Shown here: positions 1 through 10,352 of the stretch, piece by piece
Numbering within the stretch: the first letter of the stretch is position 1
How the letters are laid out: every line of letters begins with the position of its first letter
DNA from: Diphasiastrum complanatum
Lineage: Eukaryota; Streptophyta; Lycopodiopsida; Lycopodiales; Lycopodiaceae
Direction of reading: 5' to 3'
Length of the DNA: 64,000 nucleotides
Assembly: GCA_029204225.1 (NCBI GenBank)
Contig: MU831553.1
Span: forward strand, 1 to 64,000
Translations under genes and position numbers: made by a program
Notes under the pieces: generated by a model
Databases searched by the model: none
Seen by the model: the letters and a program-made list of their open reading frames with translations, nothing else
Told to the model about the DNA's origin: nothing

Positions 1-13
1 AATTGGTAAATCT

Positions 14-238
14 TTATTTGCATAAACTTAAGCTCCAAAAGTAGCCTTTTGATTCCATATAACCTCGTTTGTTGTGGTTGTACGGAGATTTGTATTCAGC
101 TTCACAGGATGAGTAAGGAAATAGTTGCCACTTCTTTGACAGCCAAGAATCAAGTTCCCTCCAAGAAATATAGTGTAAGCCACATGTGGATTTCCTATCC
201 AAACTGTCTCCTGCCAAAATTTGAATTTGAAAAAGCAA
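14..238 (-). pseudogene. Copia RNase H fragment
   Basis: Carries GDSLDRKSTCGLHYI and SSCEAEYKSP, corresponding to the Copia RNase H segments DRRSTSGY and SSTEAEY. RNase H removes RNA from the RNA:DNA hybrid during reverse transcription. The relic runs to the window edge, so the element's 3' end and LTR would lie to the left, outside this sequence. Confidence 0.85.
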
Positions 239-309
239 TCAAAGTCAGATCTTCTCCTTCATAGAATAATCCATTATCCAACGTAAAAGATATATACCTC
301 AAGACTCTT

Positions 310-543
310 TTAGCCAACTTCCAATGGTATAACTTTGGATCTCTGCATGTGTTGACTTAGCTTATGAACACAAAAGCTTAGATTAGGCCTAGTCACTGTT
401 AACCAAATAAGTGAGCCAATAAGACTCCTATAAAGAGTGATGTCTTGAAAGGATTTTTCATCATCTTTCATAGGAACTTTTACAGTGTGCTCCATAGGTG
501 TATTTATGCCTTTACAGTTCTCCATATGGAATTTCCTGAGCAT
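310..543 (-). pseudogene. Copia RT thumb/connection fragment
   Basis: Short piece (about 77 codons) with the Copia connection signature YRSLIGSLIWLTVTRPNLSF and PMEHTVKVPM. It lies directly downstream of the RT palm relic in the expected order, in a different frame, which shows an intervening frameshift. Confidence 0.85.
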
Positions 544-593
544 GGAAAGTGCATATCTACTTTGGCTTATAAATGCATGACCTTTCCAAAAAT

Positions 594-1031
594 CTATTTC
601 AAGATATAGTGAAGAACTCCTAAGTCCTGCATCTTAAACTCAGTACCAAGTGCATGCTTAGTTTCTTCAACTAACTCCTCATTGTTTCCACAAGGAATGA
701 TATCATCTACATAGATGAGAAGTATAATTACAAAGTTATCTACAAACTTATAATACAGAGAAGGGTCATATTCACTTAGACAAAATCTGAGTGATATGAG
801 ATAGGATTTGAGCCTTGTATACCAAGACCTTGGTGCCCGTTTTAGTCCATACAGACTTTTGAACAAAAGACAAACTTTTGATTCATCACCTTCCTTCACA
901 AAACCTGGAGGTTGCTCCATGTAAATCTCCTTCTCAAGGTAACCATTGAGAAATGCATTAGAAACATCAAGCTGGAACATACTCCATTTGTGAAAACATG
1001 CAAGAGAGATGAGTATTCGAATTTTTACCAT
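594..1031 (-). pseudogene. Copia reverse transcriptase palm fragment
   Basis: The translation contains the RT core signatures FQLDVSNAFLNGYLEKEIYMEQPPGF, LYGLKRAPRSWY and the catalytic box YVDD (LLIYVDDII). RT copies element RNA into cDNA inside the virus-like particle. The YVDD aspartates are retained, but the segment is cut at both ends by frame breaks, so it is a relic. The piece ends at MQDLGVLHYILK, the conserved strand after the palm. Confidence 0.9.
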
Positions 1032-1078
1032 CTTTGCAACTGGTGCAAAGGTGTCTTTATACTATCAAGACCTTTGAT

Positions 1079-1879
1079 CTATGAGTAGCCTTTGGCACAA
1101 AGTATTGCTTTATACTTATTGATAGATCCATCATTATTATACTTGATTCTGAATACCCACTTACATCCAGTCACATGCATGTTGTTTGGTGGCTCCCCAA
1201 GCTCCCATGTGTTGTTTGACATCAAGGCTTCAAACTCTTGGGTCATTGCTTCAACCCACTCTTTGGATTGAAGTGCTTCTTGAACATCCTTAGGCTCTTC
1301 ATCTGATATAAAAAGTGCATGATAGGAAGTTTCACCTTCCACTTGCCTTCCTTCAGCATCATATGTGAGCCTACTTGGCTCAGATCTTGCTCGTGTAGAT
1401 CTTCTTGGTGTGGTAGCTTGAATTTGCTCCTTCTCAAGCCTCGATCTCACCTCTTCTTGAACAACATCAAGATTGATGATTGATCTTGCATGAGACTCCT
1501 TGACTTGTGCATCATCAAAGCTAAACTTCTGATCTTCATGGAAGATCACATCTCTACTAACAACATTCTTGTTAGTAGAGGGTAAATAAACTTTGTATGC
1601 ATTTTTGGTAGATGCATATTCTACAAAAATTCCTCTTACAACACTAGGATCTTCCTTCTTCCTAGTTTCTAGAGGTACATGCACAAAGCATACACAGCCA
1701 AAAATCCTAAGATGATCTACCTTAGGCTTTTTCTTATACAACATCTCAAATGGTGTCTTTCCTCCTATTGCAAGATTTGAAAGCCTATTACAAAGATAGT
1801 TTGCACATGCAACTGCCTCTCCCCAAAATTCTTTAGGCATAGAAGCTTCTAGCATGATGGCTTTTGCACATTCACACAA
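1079..1879 (-). pseudogene. Copia integrase C-terminus and RT N-terminus fragment
   Basis: About 266 open codons. The first part (FWGEAVACANYLCNRL, TPFEMLYKKKPKVDHLRIFGC, KNVVSRDVIFHED) is the Copia integrase C-terminal region. After a low-complexity linker rich in R, S and T comes the start of reverse transcriptase (KEWVEAMTQEFEALMSNNTWEL, GCKWVFRIKYNNDGSINKYKA). This integrase-linker-RT junction is standard for Copia. A stop or frameshift separates it from the RT palm at 594-1031. The region is inferred to be a single decayed polyprotein segment. Confidence 0.9.
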
Positions 1880-1945
1880 AGTTCTATTTTTTCTCTCAGC
1901 AACTCCATTTTGCTGAGGAGTAACTTTCTTTGAATACCCTCTCTC

Positions 1946-2590
1946 TCACAAAAAGTCTTTAACCTTATTGGAAGTGTATTCTCCTCCACTATTACTTCTC
2001 AAAGCTTTCAAGTTGAAAGTAAATTGCTTTTCTACATAAGCTTTGAAAGTAAGAAAAACATCATAAACCATGGCTTTTGAAGACAGCACATAGATCCAAG
2101 AATATCTTGTGTAATCATCTACAAAAGAGACAAAGCAGTTGGCTGCTCCTTTGCTCTTAGTTGATGAGAAATGAACATCAGAGTGTACAAGTTCAAATGG
2201 TTGCTTTGTCTTGATACTTGATCTAAGAAAAGGCCTTCTGTGTGACTTTGCCAACACACAAGCTTCACAAGGTAGAAGCTCCTTTGTCAGTGTCTTTGGT
2301 AGACCAACAACTTTTCCTTCTTTGACCATAGATTGCATGGCTTTGAAATCGGGATGATCCAATCTCTTGTGCCACAGATCCTCCTGTAGAACCTTGGTCT
2401 CATAAGCAATATCTAAAATGCTAGCACTCTCCCTAGAATCTAGTTTGTACAACTTACCAATTCTAGATCCTTTAGCAATAACTTCATTTTCTCTTGAGAT
2501 TATACACTTGTCAACTTGAAACTTGACATCCAATCCACTATCAAACAATTGTCCTACACTAATGAGATTCTTAATTAATCTAGGTGTTTT
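1946..2590 (-). pseudogene. Copia GAG-pre-integrase and integrase core fragment
   Basis: The translation shows the GAG-pre-integrase block (WHKRLDHPDFKAM, then CEACVLAKSHRRPF) followed by the integrase core with HSDVHFSS and FVDDYTRYSW. The first catalytic aspartate (HSD) is present. The second, normally in RSDNGGEY, reads RSNSGGEY, so the metal-binding aspartate is replaced by asparagine. The frame stops at 1946, just before the region that normally carries the third catalytic residue (NGVAERKNR). The intact protein would join element cDNA to host DNA in the nucleus. This copy is dead by substitution and by frame breaks. Confidence 0.9.
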
Positions 2591-2706
2591 GCATTTTAGC
2601 TGTTTTCTTGCTTTTTAGAGTAGTTTTAGGTAGATTTTTGGGTGTTTAGAGTTAGTTTTCTATATTTTTTTGTGTTTGGACTGTCCACAACTAGCGGAGG
2701 AGGTGT

Positions 2707-2711
2707 GAGAG
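2707..2711. repeat. Left target-site duplication (GAGAG)
   Basis: GAGAG immediately precedes the TGTTGTAAA start of the 5' LTR and is matched by GAGAG right after the 3' LTR, as expected for integrase-made 5-bp staggered insertion. Confidence 0.8.
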
Positions 2712-3923
2712 TGTTGTAAAGCTATCTTCATAAGCTTTACTTCCGGTGCCATTGGCGCCAGCATTGTCCCCGGCGCCAGCAGCGCCCCTGCTGCTCTCGG
2801 CGCCAACGGCGCCGGCTCCACTGTGACCAGAATCCAGCCGGCGCCAAGTTCTTATGGCTGAAAATCTTTGATCGGTTCTAGAGAAGTCCAGAGAGCTCAA
2901 ATCGATGTGCAATCACCTCACACGATCTAGGCATGATTAAAGGAAGCTCGGGGATCAATAAAATCTAGAGAGAGAAAATGAAAATCTTAGAGAGAGAAAA
3001 ACGTGCTTTACCAGCCTGGGTAGAGTGCTTGGTATGAGGGGGGTGCCGAATCCCACCAATACTATAGGAGAGTGCGGGTTGCGACTCAGGGCGAGCTCCA
3101 ATCAAGTCTCAGCCTCCCTTGCTGGAATGTTGTCATGGCTCTCGCCTTGACATGCTAGCGCCCCAGAGACTAGGGTCGATCACACACTTGAAATGTAACC
3201 TTTTCAAATTTATCAATAAAGTGGGATTTTTCTCAAATTGACTCTGATTAACTTCTGGGTTTTAGTGTTCGGTAAAAGCGCCAATTGTAAGGCCGCTTCA
3301 AAATTTTTAAGTTGGCACATAGCTGAGGGTCGTATCCCGGGATGCCAGCGGTATGCCATCGGGACCATTCGGTCCGTGGTGCCAGCGGTATGCTGTCGGG
3401 ACCATTTGGTCCAAGAACTGGTTGTCTCCATATCTGTCGCGGCTTGTGGTTCTGAGTGTTCCTTAAACGTGAATGGGTTTAGCTCTTGGGGAATGGGCTC
3501 TAACCTGTCGGCTGAGTTGGATGGCTTGCTTGGGTGGAAGTTACCTGTTTATGGCTGTCCAGTCTGGCGTGGCGCCAGGTTGGCTTCCAGCGCTCATGAT
3601 GAAGCTTTCAGTTGGTTAAGTCTGATGTAAGTCAAACCGCTTGCTTGGAATCGATGTTACTCGTTTGTAACGAAGCTTCGAGTTGGCTAAGTTTGATGTA
3701 TGTCGGGCGGCTTGCTTGGAGGGAAGTCACCCACATCAAGACCCCCGATCTGGCATGGCGCTAGGTTGGATCTCAATGTTGGTTTTCGAAACTTCAAGTT
3801 GGTTAAGTCTGATCGTTATTGGCGAGTTGGCTGCTTGTATGTCAAGTGAGTTTGGATGGCAAGAGTTGAAGGCTAGGAAGCTAAGTCGTGGTTCTCAGCT
3901 CCCTTTGGGATGCCTACGCTACA
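2712..3923 (+). repeat. 5' LTR of the non-coding LTR element
   Basis: About 1212 bp, beginning TGTTGTAAAGC and ending CTACA. It is colinear with 6262-7478 with scattered substitutions and small indels. It contains a candidate polyadenylation signal (AATAAA in TTTATCAATAAAGTGG near 3212-3227), an AGAGAGAAAA-rich patch near 2968-3000, and degenerate internal repeats in its 3' third. Confidence 0.9.
3536..3810 (+). repeat. Degenerate repeats inside the LTR
   Basis: Within the LTR a block reading GGCTTGCTTGG...TGGCGTGGCGCCAGGTTGG...TTCAGTTGGTTAAGTCTGAT recurs about 187 bp later as GGCTTGCTTGG...TGGCATGGCGCTAGGTTGG...TTCAAGTTGGTTAAGTCTGAT. A third partial unit (CGAGTTGGCTAAGTTTGATGTA) sits between. 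The same arrangement is present in the 3' LTR around 7076-7370, so the duplication predates insertion. Confidence 0.65.
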
Positions 3924-3925
3924 TG

Positions 3926-3938
3926 TGGTATCAGAGCC
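3926..3938 (+). other. Primer-binding site, initiator tRNA-Met type
   Basis: TGGTATCAGAGCC starts three bases after the 5' LTR. This is the classic plant retrotransposon primer-binding sequence complementary to the 3' end of initiator tRNA-Met. It sets the forward orientation of the element. Confidence 0.9.
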
Positions 3939-4030
3939 GACTGGCCGATCAACTATGCGAATCTCATGGAAATGGCCACTGTCTGGGGTTCATCAAGACA
4001 ACTGTTGTACAAGGTGCTAGCAGCCCACAG

Positions 4031-4405
4031 TGTAAGCACGGGTGAGTCCACGGTCGGGGTGGTCGGCAGAACGGGGGACTTGATGAGTCAAAGTGCTGCC
4101 CTCGAGGTGTAAGCACGGTCAGTTTTCGCGGTTCGGGCCTGGCGCCGTTTGCACGTAGGACGGATGAGGCAAAGTGCTGCCTAGGTAGGTGAAAGCACGG
4201 TCTATACCTTGTGGGGTGCGGGGCGACATATTTGAACTGTACGGGTTAACCATTGATACAAAGATGCTGCTCGAATTCGGGTGTAAAGCACGGGTGGTTA
4301 GCTGCCAGTGCGAGATAGTTGCCGATCGTTTAGCTATAAGGGCTATCGACCAAAAAGTGGTGGGGCGTGACTGAGGCAATGTGTTGCTTAATGGTGAAAG
4401 TACGG
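4031..4405 (+). repeat. Leader tandem repeat, five degenerate units
   Basis: A motif reading GTGCTGC...TGTAAGCACGG recurs at about 4031, 4108, 4190, 4282 and 4395, with spacing of 77, 82, 92 and 113 bp. Each unit pairs a (A)AAGTGCTGC half with a TG(T/A)AAGCACGG half, so GTGCT and AGCAC can base-pair into a short stem. The array sits in the untranslated leader right after the primer-binding site. Confidence 0.7.
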
Positions 4406-5320
4406 ATAGTTGGAGGGGTGTCCTATGTGGGCTGATTCTGTGATCGATTTGTATGGGCACGGCCAGGCAAAGGTCCGTTGGCAGGACCATCTCAAAGGGG
4501 GACCTTGTCTTTGTTACTTGTTAGTAAACCTGCCTGAGTGTCTTACTTGTATGTATTCGTGGTGATGCTTAGTACTCGTGCTTTGCCTGGTTTGCATGAT
4601 TGCTTGTGATACAAGGAGCTAATGGCTCGGGAAGGAACCTTTCTTTTGAAGGCTGATACCATCAAACAAAGAGGACTACAGAATCTACGGGACAGATTTG
4701 TAGTTCAAGTACTCGCACGTGAACGGCAACGAAACGACTCAAAGTTTGCAAAGGATAGATGGCTAGCCTGTTACTTGGGTTAGTTTCATTTGCGACAACG
4801 CCCACCAGACGCAAGCAGGAAGTCAAAAGTTGGAAAGGGCAATTTCAAGGGAGATCTTCTATGGAGCAGTTGGTCTTCATTTTGGGACGGCCACCTTCGG
4901 AACTGAAACTCACTGAGCATGGGTGATATCCATTATTAGTTGGGTTTTTCCTCAAAGGGGAAAGACTAGGATCCTCTTCAGAGATTGGCAACAAGTTGGA
5001 TCGAGCCATAATCCTAGCAGATGGAAAGCAAAGTGTTGGAAAGGCTTTTTGTCCGAAGAACTCTACTCTAAGTCCGATTAGCTGATTTTATAAGTGGAGG
5101 GGAACTATCACACACACCTCTCTCTTGGGTCAAATTTTGAATGAAAGTTGATCAAAACGGGGGCAAATTCAAGGTGACCTAGCCATACTCATACGAGGAG
5201 ACTGATGAACTTTGGACCTAATAAGTTTGCAAGTTTTTGTTGTGGAAAGGAAAGCTTGTTATAGGCTTTCTCTGGACCAGCAATGATGAGGAAACATATG
5301 AGTACGTTGGCTTGTGTTAC
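4406..5320 (+). other. Internal non-coding stretch of the LTR element
   Basis: No frame here resembles gag, protease, RT, RNase H or integrase. A short ATG frame of about 53 codons begins at 4622 (MAREGTFLLKADTIKQRG), but it has no recognised domain. The stretch is best treated as non-coding retroelement interior. Confidence 0.6.
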
Positions 5321-5690
5321 GTGTAAGGCAGCTGATCAATGAAGGAACTGTGAAAGTTGAGTCTTGCATGAGAGACTTGGTATTTCGAACGGACGCTAAG
5401 GGACAATTCGCGTTGATATCGGACTAGTGCAAACTCTTGGTGCATGTGTCTGATTCAAAGAGAGCTACTTGAAGCCAAGCTCGATGTACACTTTTTGTTT
5501 TGACTGTGAGGCAACTGATCAGTGATGGAATTGTGAAAGTCAAGTTTTGCGCTACGGACATGGTGCTTCAAACAAACGTGAAGAAATTGTTCGTATGCTG
5601 ATCAAACCAGTGCGACCCTTTGGCTTTCCATGAGGTCAATGGTTACATTTGGGCTGATTCAAAGAGCTACTTCAAGCTAAGTGAGAGGTG
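5321..5690 (+). repeat. Imperfect tandem duplication in the element interior
   Basis: Block 5321-5492 (GTAAGGCAGCTGATCAATG ... GATTCAAAGAGAGCTACTTG) is repeated imperfectly at about 5505-5690 (GTGAGGCAACTGATCAGTG ... GATTCAAAGAGCTACTTCA). The order of shared words is the same. The units are about 180 bp and strongly diverged. Confidence 0.7.
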
Positions 5691-6247
5691 CATTTGCAGA
5701 TTACTCAATCTTTGCCTACCTTAAAGAGCCAAGATGGAAAAGTATCAAGATCAAGCTGGGACAAGGAGAGAAATCAAGGTGCAGAAGCAACAAGGCACAG
5801 AGTGGACCATAAAGTGGACAATCAAACGATAAATCCTTTGGCTCAGGGAGCCTTGATACCTGTGCGGAACTGATCAAATCTGGAGCTCAGGGAGCTCAAC
5901 ACAAAAGTGCATCAAGGACAAATCAGGAGCTCAAAGGAGTTCCAAAGTCGAAAGTCAGAAGCAACATGGGCGAACATCTCAAAGAAAGGCCTCTGTCACT
6001 AGTTAATAAGGTTCTTGGGTTTTATGAAAGTAATATCAAATCTACGCTTTTCCCAGACAAAGAGATATTTTCAAGTTATGTAATTTTTCAGTACAAAGAG
6101 CTGAGCCTCCGACTTGTGGTGTGCCAGCTTCCATGTTAATAAAAAGTGGCCAGTAAATTGAGTAATGTGCCAAGTAGCTTAAATGTTATTTTAATTGGGA
6201 GACACCTTTACTTTAATCTGACATCTGATGAGGACATCAAATTTTAT

Positions 6248-6261
6248 AAAGGTGGGGTGGA
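6248..6261 (+). other. Polypurine tract before the 3' LTR
   Basis: AAAGGTGGGGTGGA directly abuts the TG of the 3' LTR. Purine-rich tracts here prime plus-strand DNA synthesis. Two T residues interrupt it, tolerable for plant elements. Confidence 0.75.
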
Positions 6262-7478
6262 TGTTGTAAATCTATCTTCATAAGCTTTACTTCCGGCGCC
6301 ACTGGCACCAGCATTGTCCCCGGTGCCAGCAGCCCCCCTGCTGCTCCCGGCGCCACTGTGACCAGAATCCACCCGGCGCCAAGTTTCTATGGCTGAAAAT
6401 CTTTGATCGGTTCTAGCGAAGTCCAGAGAGCTCAGATCGATGTGCAATCACCTCACACGATCTAGGCAGGATTAAAGGAAGTCTGGGGATCAATAAAATC
6501 TAGAGAGAAAAAATGACTTTATAGAAAGAGAAAATTTTAGAGAGAGAAAAATGTGCTTTACCAGCCTGGGTAGAGTGCCTGGTATGAGGGGGGGGTGCCG
6601 AATCCCACCAATGCTATCGGGGAGTGCGGGTTGCGACTCAAGGCGAGCTCCAACCAAGTCTCAGCCTCCCTTGCTGGAATGTTGTCATGGCTCTCGCCTT
6701 AGCATGCTAGCACCCCGGAGACTAGGGTCGGTCACACACTTGAAACGTAACCTTCTCAGATTTATCAATAAAGTGGGATTTTTCTCAAACTGACTCTGAT
6801 TACCTTCTGGGTTTCAGTGTTCGGTAAAAGCGCCAGTTGTAAGGCCGCTTCAAAATTTTTAAGTTGGCACATAGCTGAGGGTCGTATCCCGGGACGCCAG
6901 CGGTATGTCGTCGAGACCATTCGGTCCGTGGTGCCAGCGGTATGCTGTCGGGACCATTTGGTCCAGGAACTGGTTGTCTCCATATCTGTCGCGGCTTGTG
7001 GTTCTGAGTGTTCCTTGCATGAACGTGAATGGGTTTAGCTCTTGGGGAACGGGCTCTAACCTGTCAGCTGAGTTGGATGGCTTGCTTGGGTGGAAGTTAC
7101 CTGTTTATGGCTGTCCAGTCCGGCGTGGCGCCAGGTTGGCTTCCAACGCTCGTGACGAAGCTTTCAGTTGGTTAAGTCTGATGTAAGTCAGACCGCTTGC
7201 TTGGAATGGATGTTACTTGTTTGTAACGAAGCTTCGAGTTGGTTAAGTTTGATGTATGTCGGCCGGCTTGCTTGGAGGGAAGTCACCCACATCGGGACCC
7301 CCGATCTGGCATGGCGCCAGGTTGGATCTCAATGTTGGTTTTCGGAACTTCAAGTTGGTTAAGTCTGATCGTTGTTGGCGAGTTGGCTGCTTGTATGTCA
7401 AGTGGGTTTGGGTGGCAAGAGTTGAAGGCTGGAAAGCTAAGTCGTGGTTCCCGGTTTCTTTGGGATGCCTGCGCTAAA
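6262..7478 (+). repeat. 3' LTR of the non-coding LTR element
   Basis: About 1217 bp matching 2712-3923, starting TGTTGTAAATC and ending GCGCTAAA where the 5' copy has ACGCTACA. A block of about 25 bp near 2805-2830 of the 5' LTR is missing here, and this copy has a small insertion (TGCATGA near 7017). Visible divergence between LTRs means the insertion is not recent. Confidence 0.9.
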
Positions 7479-7483
7479 GAGAG
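7479..7483. repeat. Right target-site duplication (GAGAG)
   Basis: GAGAG follows the 3' LTR and matches 2707-2711. It fixes the element boundary at 7478 despite the mutated terminal CA. Confidence 0.8.
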
Positions 7484-8026
7484 GGTAGAGGTGGCCTTGA
7501 ATAGTCTCTAAGGGCTTGAAACCCAAACCAATCAGCCAAAAAACCCAAAAAACACACCAATCTACATTTTGGATGGGAAAAGAGCCTAAAATCTCATCAT
7601 ATTTTTATATCTCCAGAAGCAGTGAGAATTAACCCTTGCATGACTATCAGCAGCTCCAGGGTACTGTCCCAGAACTGCATAGAAGCCTGCAAGAGTTAGT
7701 TCCAAGCAGATTGCAAAAATCAAAGAGAAATCATTAAAAATTCAAAAGTCCCTTGAAAAAATTCAAATCTTCATAAGAACTCTCGCAGAGCCCTTTGAAG
7801 TTCTATCTCAGTGAGACTAGGACACATAGAAGCTTGCGAGAGTTAGTTTGATGTCTAAGTGTCTGTGCGAGAGTTTTCAGTGAAAAAAGATGGGAAAGTA
7901 CCAGTGAACCCTCGGAGACAACACAATTTTCAGTTCTAGTGAGCAAGAACTCTCGCAAAGGATTTTGAAGTTCCATCTCAGTGAGTTGGTGCACAATTGA
8001 AGAGCTTGCGAGAGTTGGTGCACACG
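7484..8026. other. Non-coding stretch with a 72-bp direct repeat
   Basis: No coding signal seen. A unit starting AAGAACTCTCGCA, continuing TTTGAAGTTC(T/C)ATCTCAGTGAG and ending GCTTGCGAGAGTT occurs at 7775-7846 and again at 7945-8018 (period 170 bp). Each unit carries CTCTCGCA near its start and TGCGAGAG near its end, so it is itself partly palindromic. The same words (TGCAAGAGTT, GCGAGAGTT, AACTCTCGCA) recur in the Gypsy LTR at 48.5-49.0 kb, suggesting an old LTR piece of a related family. Confidence 0.5.
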
Positions 8027-8153
8027 AAGACTGTATTTTACACATCTCAGCACAATTGAATAGTTGAACGAAGGAATCGTACACTGATGGAAGTTGCAAG
8101 GTGTATAATGGCTCATGCGAAATCACCAAGACAGTTGTGGGCAAAAGCAGTAC
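8027..8153 (+). pseudogene. Copia integrase fragment, left half (split by CACTA)
   Basis: The translation reads TSQHN*IVERRNRTLMEV, then MAHAKSPRQLWAKAV, corresponding to the canonical QQNGIVERRNRTLME and FWAEAV segments of Copia integrase. The third catalytic residue (E of VERRN) is retained. A stop replaces the glycine of NG. The frame is interrupted at 8154 by the CACTA terminal repeat and resumes at 13467. Confidence 0.85.
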
Positions 8154-8167
8154 CACTACAAGAAAAG
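8154..8167 (+). repeat. CACTA left terminal inverted repeat
   Basis: CACTACAAGAAAAG, 14 bp, perfectly matched by the reverse complement at 13453-13466. Confidence 0.95.
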
Positions 8168-8755
8168 GTGGCAAAAATTGCGAAAAAAAATGACAAAATT
8201 TGCGGAAATTTTCCCAATCTTTGCTATTTTTTGCCAAAAAAATTGTGGAAACGGATTCCACAATTTTTTTGGCAAATCCGCAATTTCGGTCTTGCAATTT
8301 TTTTGGCTAATTTTTCGCAATTTTTATGGCTAAAATAACAATAAAAAAATTGCGGAAACCCACCCGCAATTTTTTGGCATAATAATTGCGAAATTCGTTT
8401 CCACAATTTGTTTGGCTGATATTTTTTGCCAGATTTCTTGGGCAAAAATTGTCAAAAAAATTGGGGAAATTCATTTCCACAATTGTTATAGCAAAAATTG
8501 CGGATATTTTTTCACAATATTTTGTGCAAAAATTGCAAAAATTTATTTCGTAATTTTTTGCAAAATAGTGTCAAAAATTTGTGGAAAATAAATTCGCAAT
8601 AGAATATAAATTGCGAATTTATTTTCTGCAATTTTTATACACTATTTTGAAAAATATTGTGAAAATGAATTTTCACAATTGTTTTGACATTTTTTGCCAA
8701 AAAAAATTATGAATAAATAGTTGCAATCTGTTGGCTAAAATTGCAAAAAATATCA
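8168..8755 (+). repeat. CACTA left subterminal repeat array
   Basis: About 590 bp made almost entirely of variants of GCAAAAATTGCGGAAA and its complement TTTCCGCAATTTTTTGGC in both orientations. In CACTA elements such arrays bind the accessory transposase (TnpA-type) and bring the ends together. That function is inferred from the family. Confidence 0.8.
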
Positions 8756-9662
8756 CCAACACTAAACCCTAAACCTCGATAGCAAGTTCTTTACCTCAGA
8801 TAACGGCTGAGCTAAACATGACTATCGTGGCGTCGGGTCCTTCTCTATAGTTGCACGCTACATGACATACGAGAAAAATTATGAAATTGTTAGAAAACTT
8901 ATCTCTATCCCTCTAATGAGGTCCATAGTTTTTATAAGGCTTTCACAATTTAGAGTATGACATCCCATGCATTGTCTTGTGTCTCAAAGTACATGTGTAA
9001 TAATTAGACTCTTAGAAAGAAGTGAGGTTAAATCTCTTTCACTATAGATAAAGGCTGAACTGAACCCAACTGTTGTAGCATTGGATCCTCCTCTACAACA
9101 ACATGATGCATGATCAAAACTAAAATAAGGAATATATCTCATTTTCTCTCTCTTTCTCATTTTCTCTTTCTCTCTCTTTGTCTCTCTCCCTCTCCCTCTC
9201 TTTATGTAGATAGCTAGGACCGTACCAAGTTTCAAAAGAAAGAGATGGAGAGAAAGAAAGAAGAAATCAGAAAGCGAACTAACCTGGGATAAACTTTTTA
9301 TCATCTTCATTCACATTTGTACAGCCTTTCAGAGTTCTTCCATTTCTTCACTTTGTCTCTCTATCTCTTTCCTCATTTTATCTACTTGCGAAGAATACTG
9401 TATCTCTTTTCTATAGACACTTAGGCCTCTTACTCTCTTTGGTCCCCAACTATTTTTTTCTAAAATCTTCATTACTTTGTCGTCGGGGTTTGTTCCTGAC
9501 ATATAATTAGTTAAAATTTTCGTTTTACACAAAAAAAAAAATAGCTAATCAAATCTACATGCTAAATCATATACATGTTCATCATTACATTTTATAAAAC
9601 TAAATGCATTTAAACCATAATTTCAAAAAATATATGTTATTATATCTCATGTTGGGTGTTAC

Positions 9663-9784
9663 CTTCAAAGTCTCAGCCACAGGTCAGGATCCAACTCGTC
9701 AGTTTTTAGTTTGCCAAAACTTTTACTAGTAAGAGCATCCACATAGATCTCGGCAACAGTTGGAACCCTATTCTTTTCTTGTGT
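9663..9784 (-). pseudogene. Internal exon of the Transposase_24-like gene
   Basis: On the reverse strand, AAATTTTAG precedes ACACAAGAAAAGAATAGG, and the exon ends ACTTTGAAG before GTAACACCC, giving standard AG/GT borders. The reading is VPTVAEIYVDALTSKSFGKL, then an acidic DELDPDLW stretch. It lies between the coiled-coil 3' exon and the upstream exons, in a position typical of the family's conserved T-V-E-x-Y block. Confidence 0.5.
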
Positions 9785-10351
9785 CTAAAATTTGGCACTC
9801 AACAATAGACAAAAATAAATGACATCATGAAAAAAGAGGTTTTGCATATCGGAGTATACAAATGCAAGTTTTGTTGTATACACACATACAAGTCTCATAT
9901 TCATGTCCGCATATCCAGCTCGACCAACATTTGGCATCTTTTGTTGTTTTGATCTGTTGATTTTGTTTTGTTGACTCAATTTTTAAGCAAATTATTGTAC
10001 ACACATCAAGCAAATGAATAATAAGTCAATAGTAAGATAAATAAATCATGCACTAACTAGAGATGACCAAGCATTCAAGTCAAATTTTGGTTTCAAAATA
10101 CATAGATAAAACAAAAAAGTGGAATACAACTTGGAAAGTTTTGCTTTTTAAATGTTGATGTAGAAGCTGGCATCTCTTCTTTTCCATCCACTCAGGACAT
10201 TTTGGCGTTAAATTTTTTGCCTCTACTTTATCAATGTCGTTCTTGAGTCTCTGTCTCAATGAAGGAAAACTGGACGACAATTTGTCCTTGAAGTACTGTG
10301 ATGAAAACTGGCAATCATATTCTGCCTGAGATATGAAATAAAACTCATCAA

Positions 10352-10352
10352 A

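Larger units (their letters stand above)
1..2590 (-). mobile_element. Ty1/Copia retrotransposon remnant, pol region
   Basis: Read on the reverse strand from right to left, the conceptual pieces follow Copia order: GAG-pre-integrase, integrase, reverse transcriptase, RNase H. The remnant starts abruptly near 2590, where coding similarity (a stretch reading CKTPRLIKNLISVGQL) ends. It runs off the left edge of the window inside RNase H. Gag, the zinc knuckle and the protease active site are absent, and no LTR is visible. Several frame breaks separate the pieces, so it cannot make a polyprotein. The order INT-RT-RNase H is diagnostic for Copia as opposed to Gypsy. It is flanked to the right by the unrelated non-coding LTR element at 2712. 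Confidence 0.9.
2712..7478 (+). mobile_element. Non-coding (LARD-like) LTR retrotransposon, structurally complete
   Basis: Two long direct repeats (2712-3923 and 6262-7478) flank about 2.3 kb of internal sequence. The 5' LTR starts TG and ends CA. The 3' copy ends AAA where CA is expected, a single-base change. Three bases inside the 5' LTR lies TGGTATCAGAGCC, a textbook primer-binding site for initiator tRNA-Met. A purine-rich tract precedes the 3' LTR. GAGAG occurs on both outer sides (2707-2711 and 7479-7483), a 5-bp target duplication. No gag or pol similarity is visible inside, so proteins for mobility must come from another element. The mobile element is defined structurally. The label LARD-like is an inference from long LTRs and a non-coding interior. 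Confidence 0.9.

Noticed and set aside
2691-2912. Gly/Ala-rich small protein at the LTR start, repeated at 6244-6447
   Set aside because: It is the reverse translation of GC-rich LTR sequence. The two copies are simply the two LTRs.
8760-8785. Telomeric repeat (CTAAACCCTAAACC)
   Set aside because: Only two units, inside a CACTA element, with no array around it.
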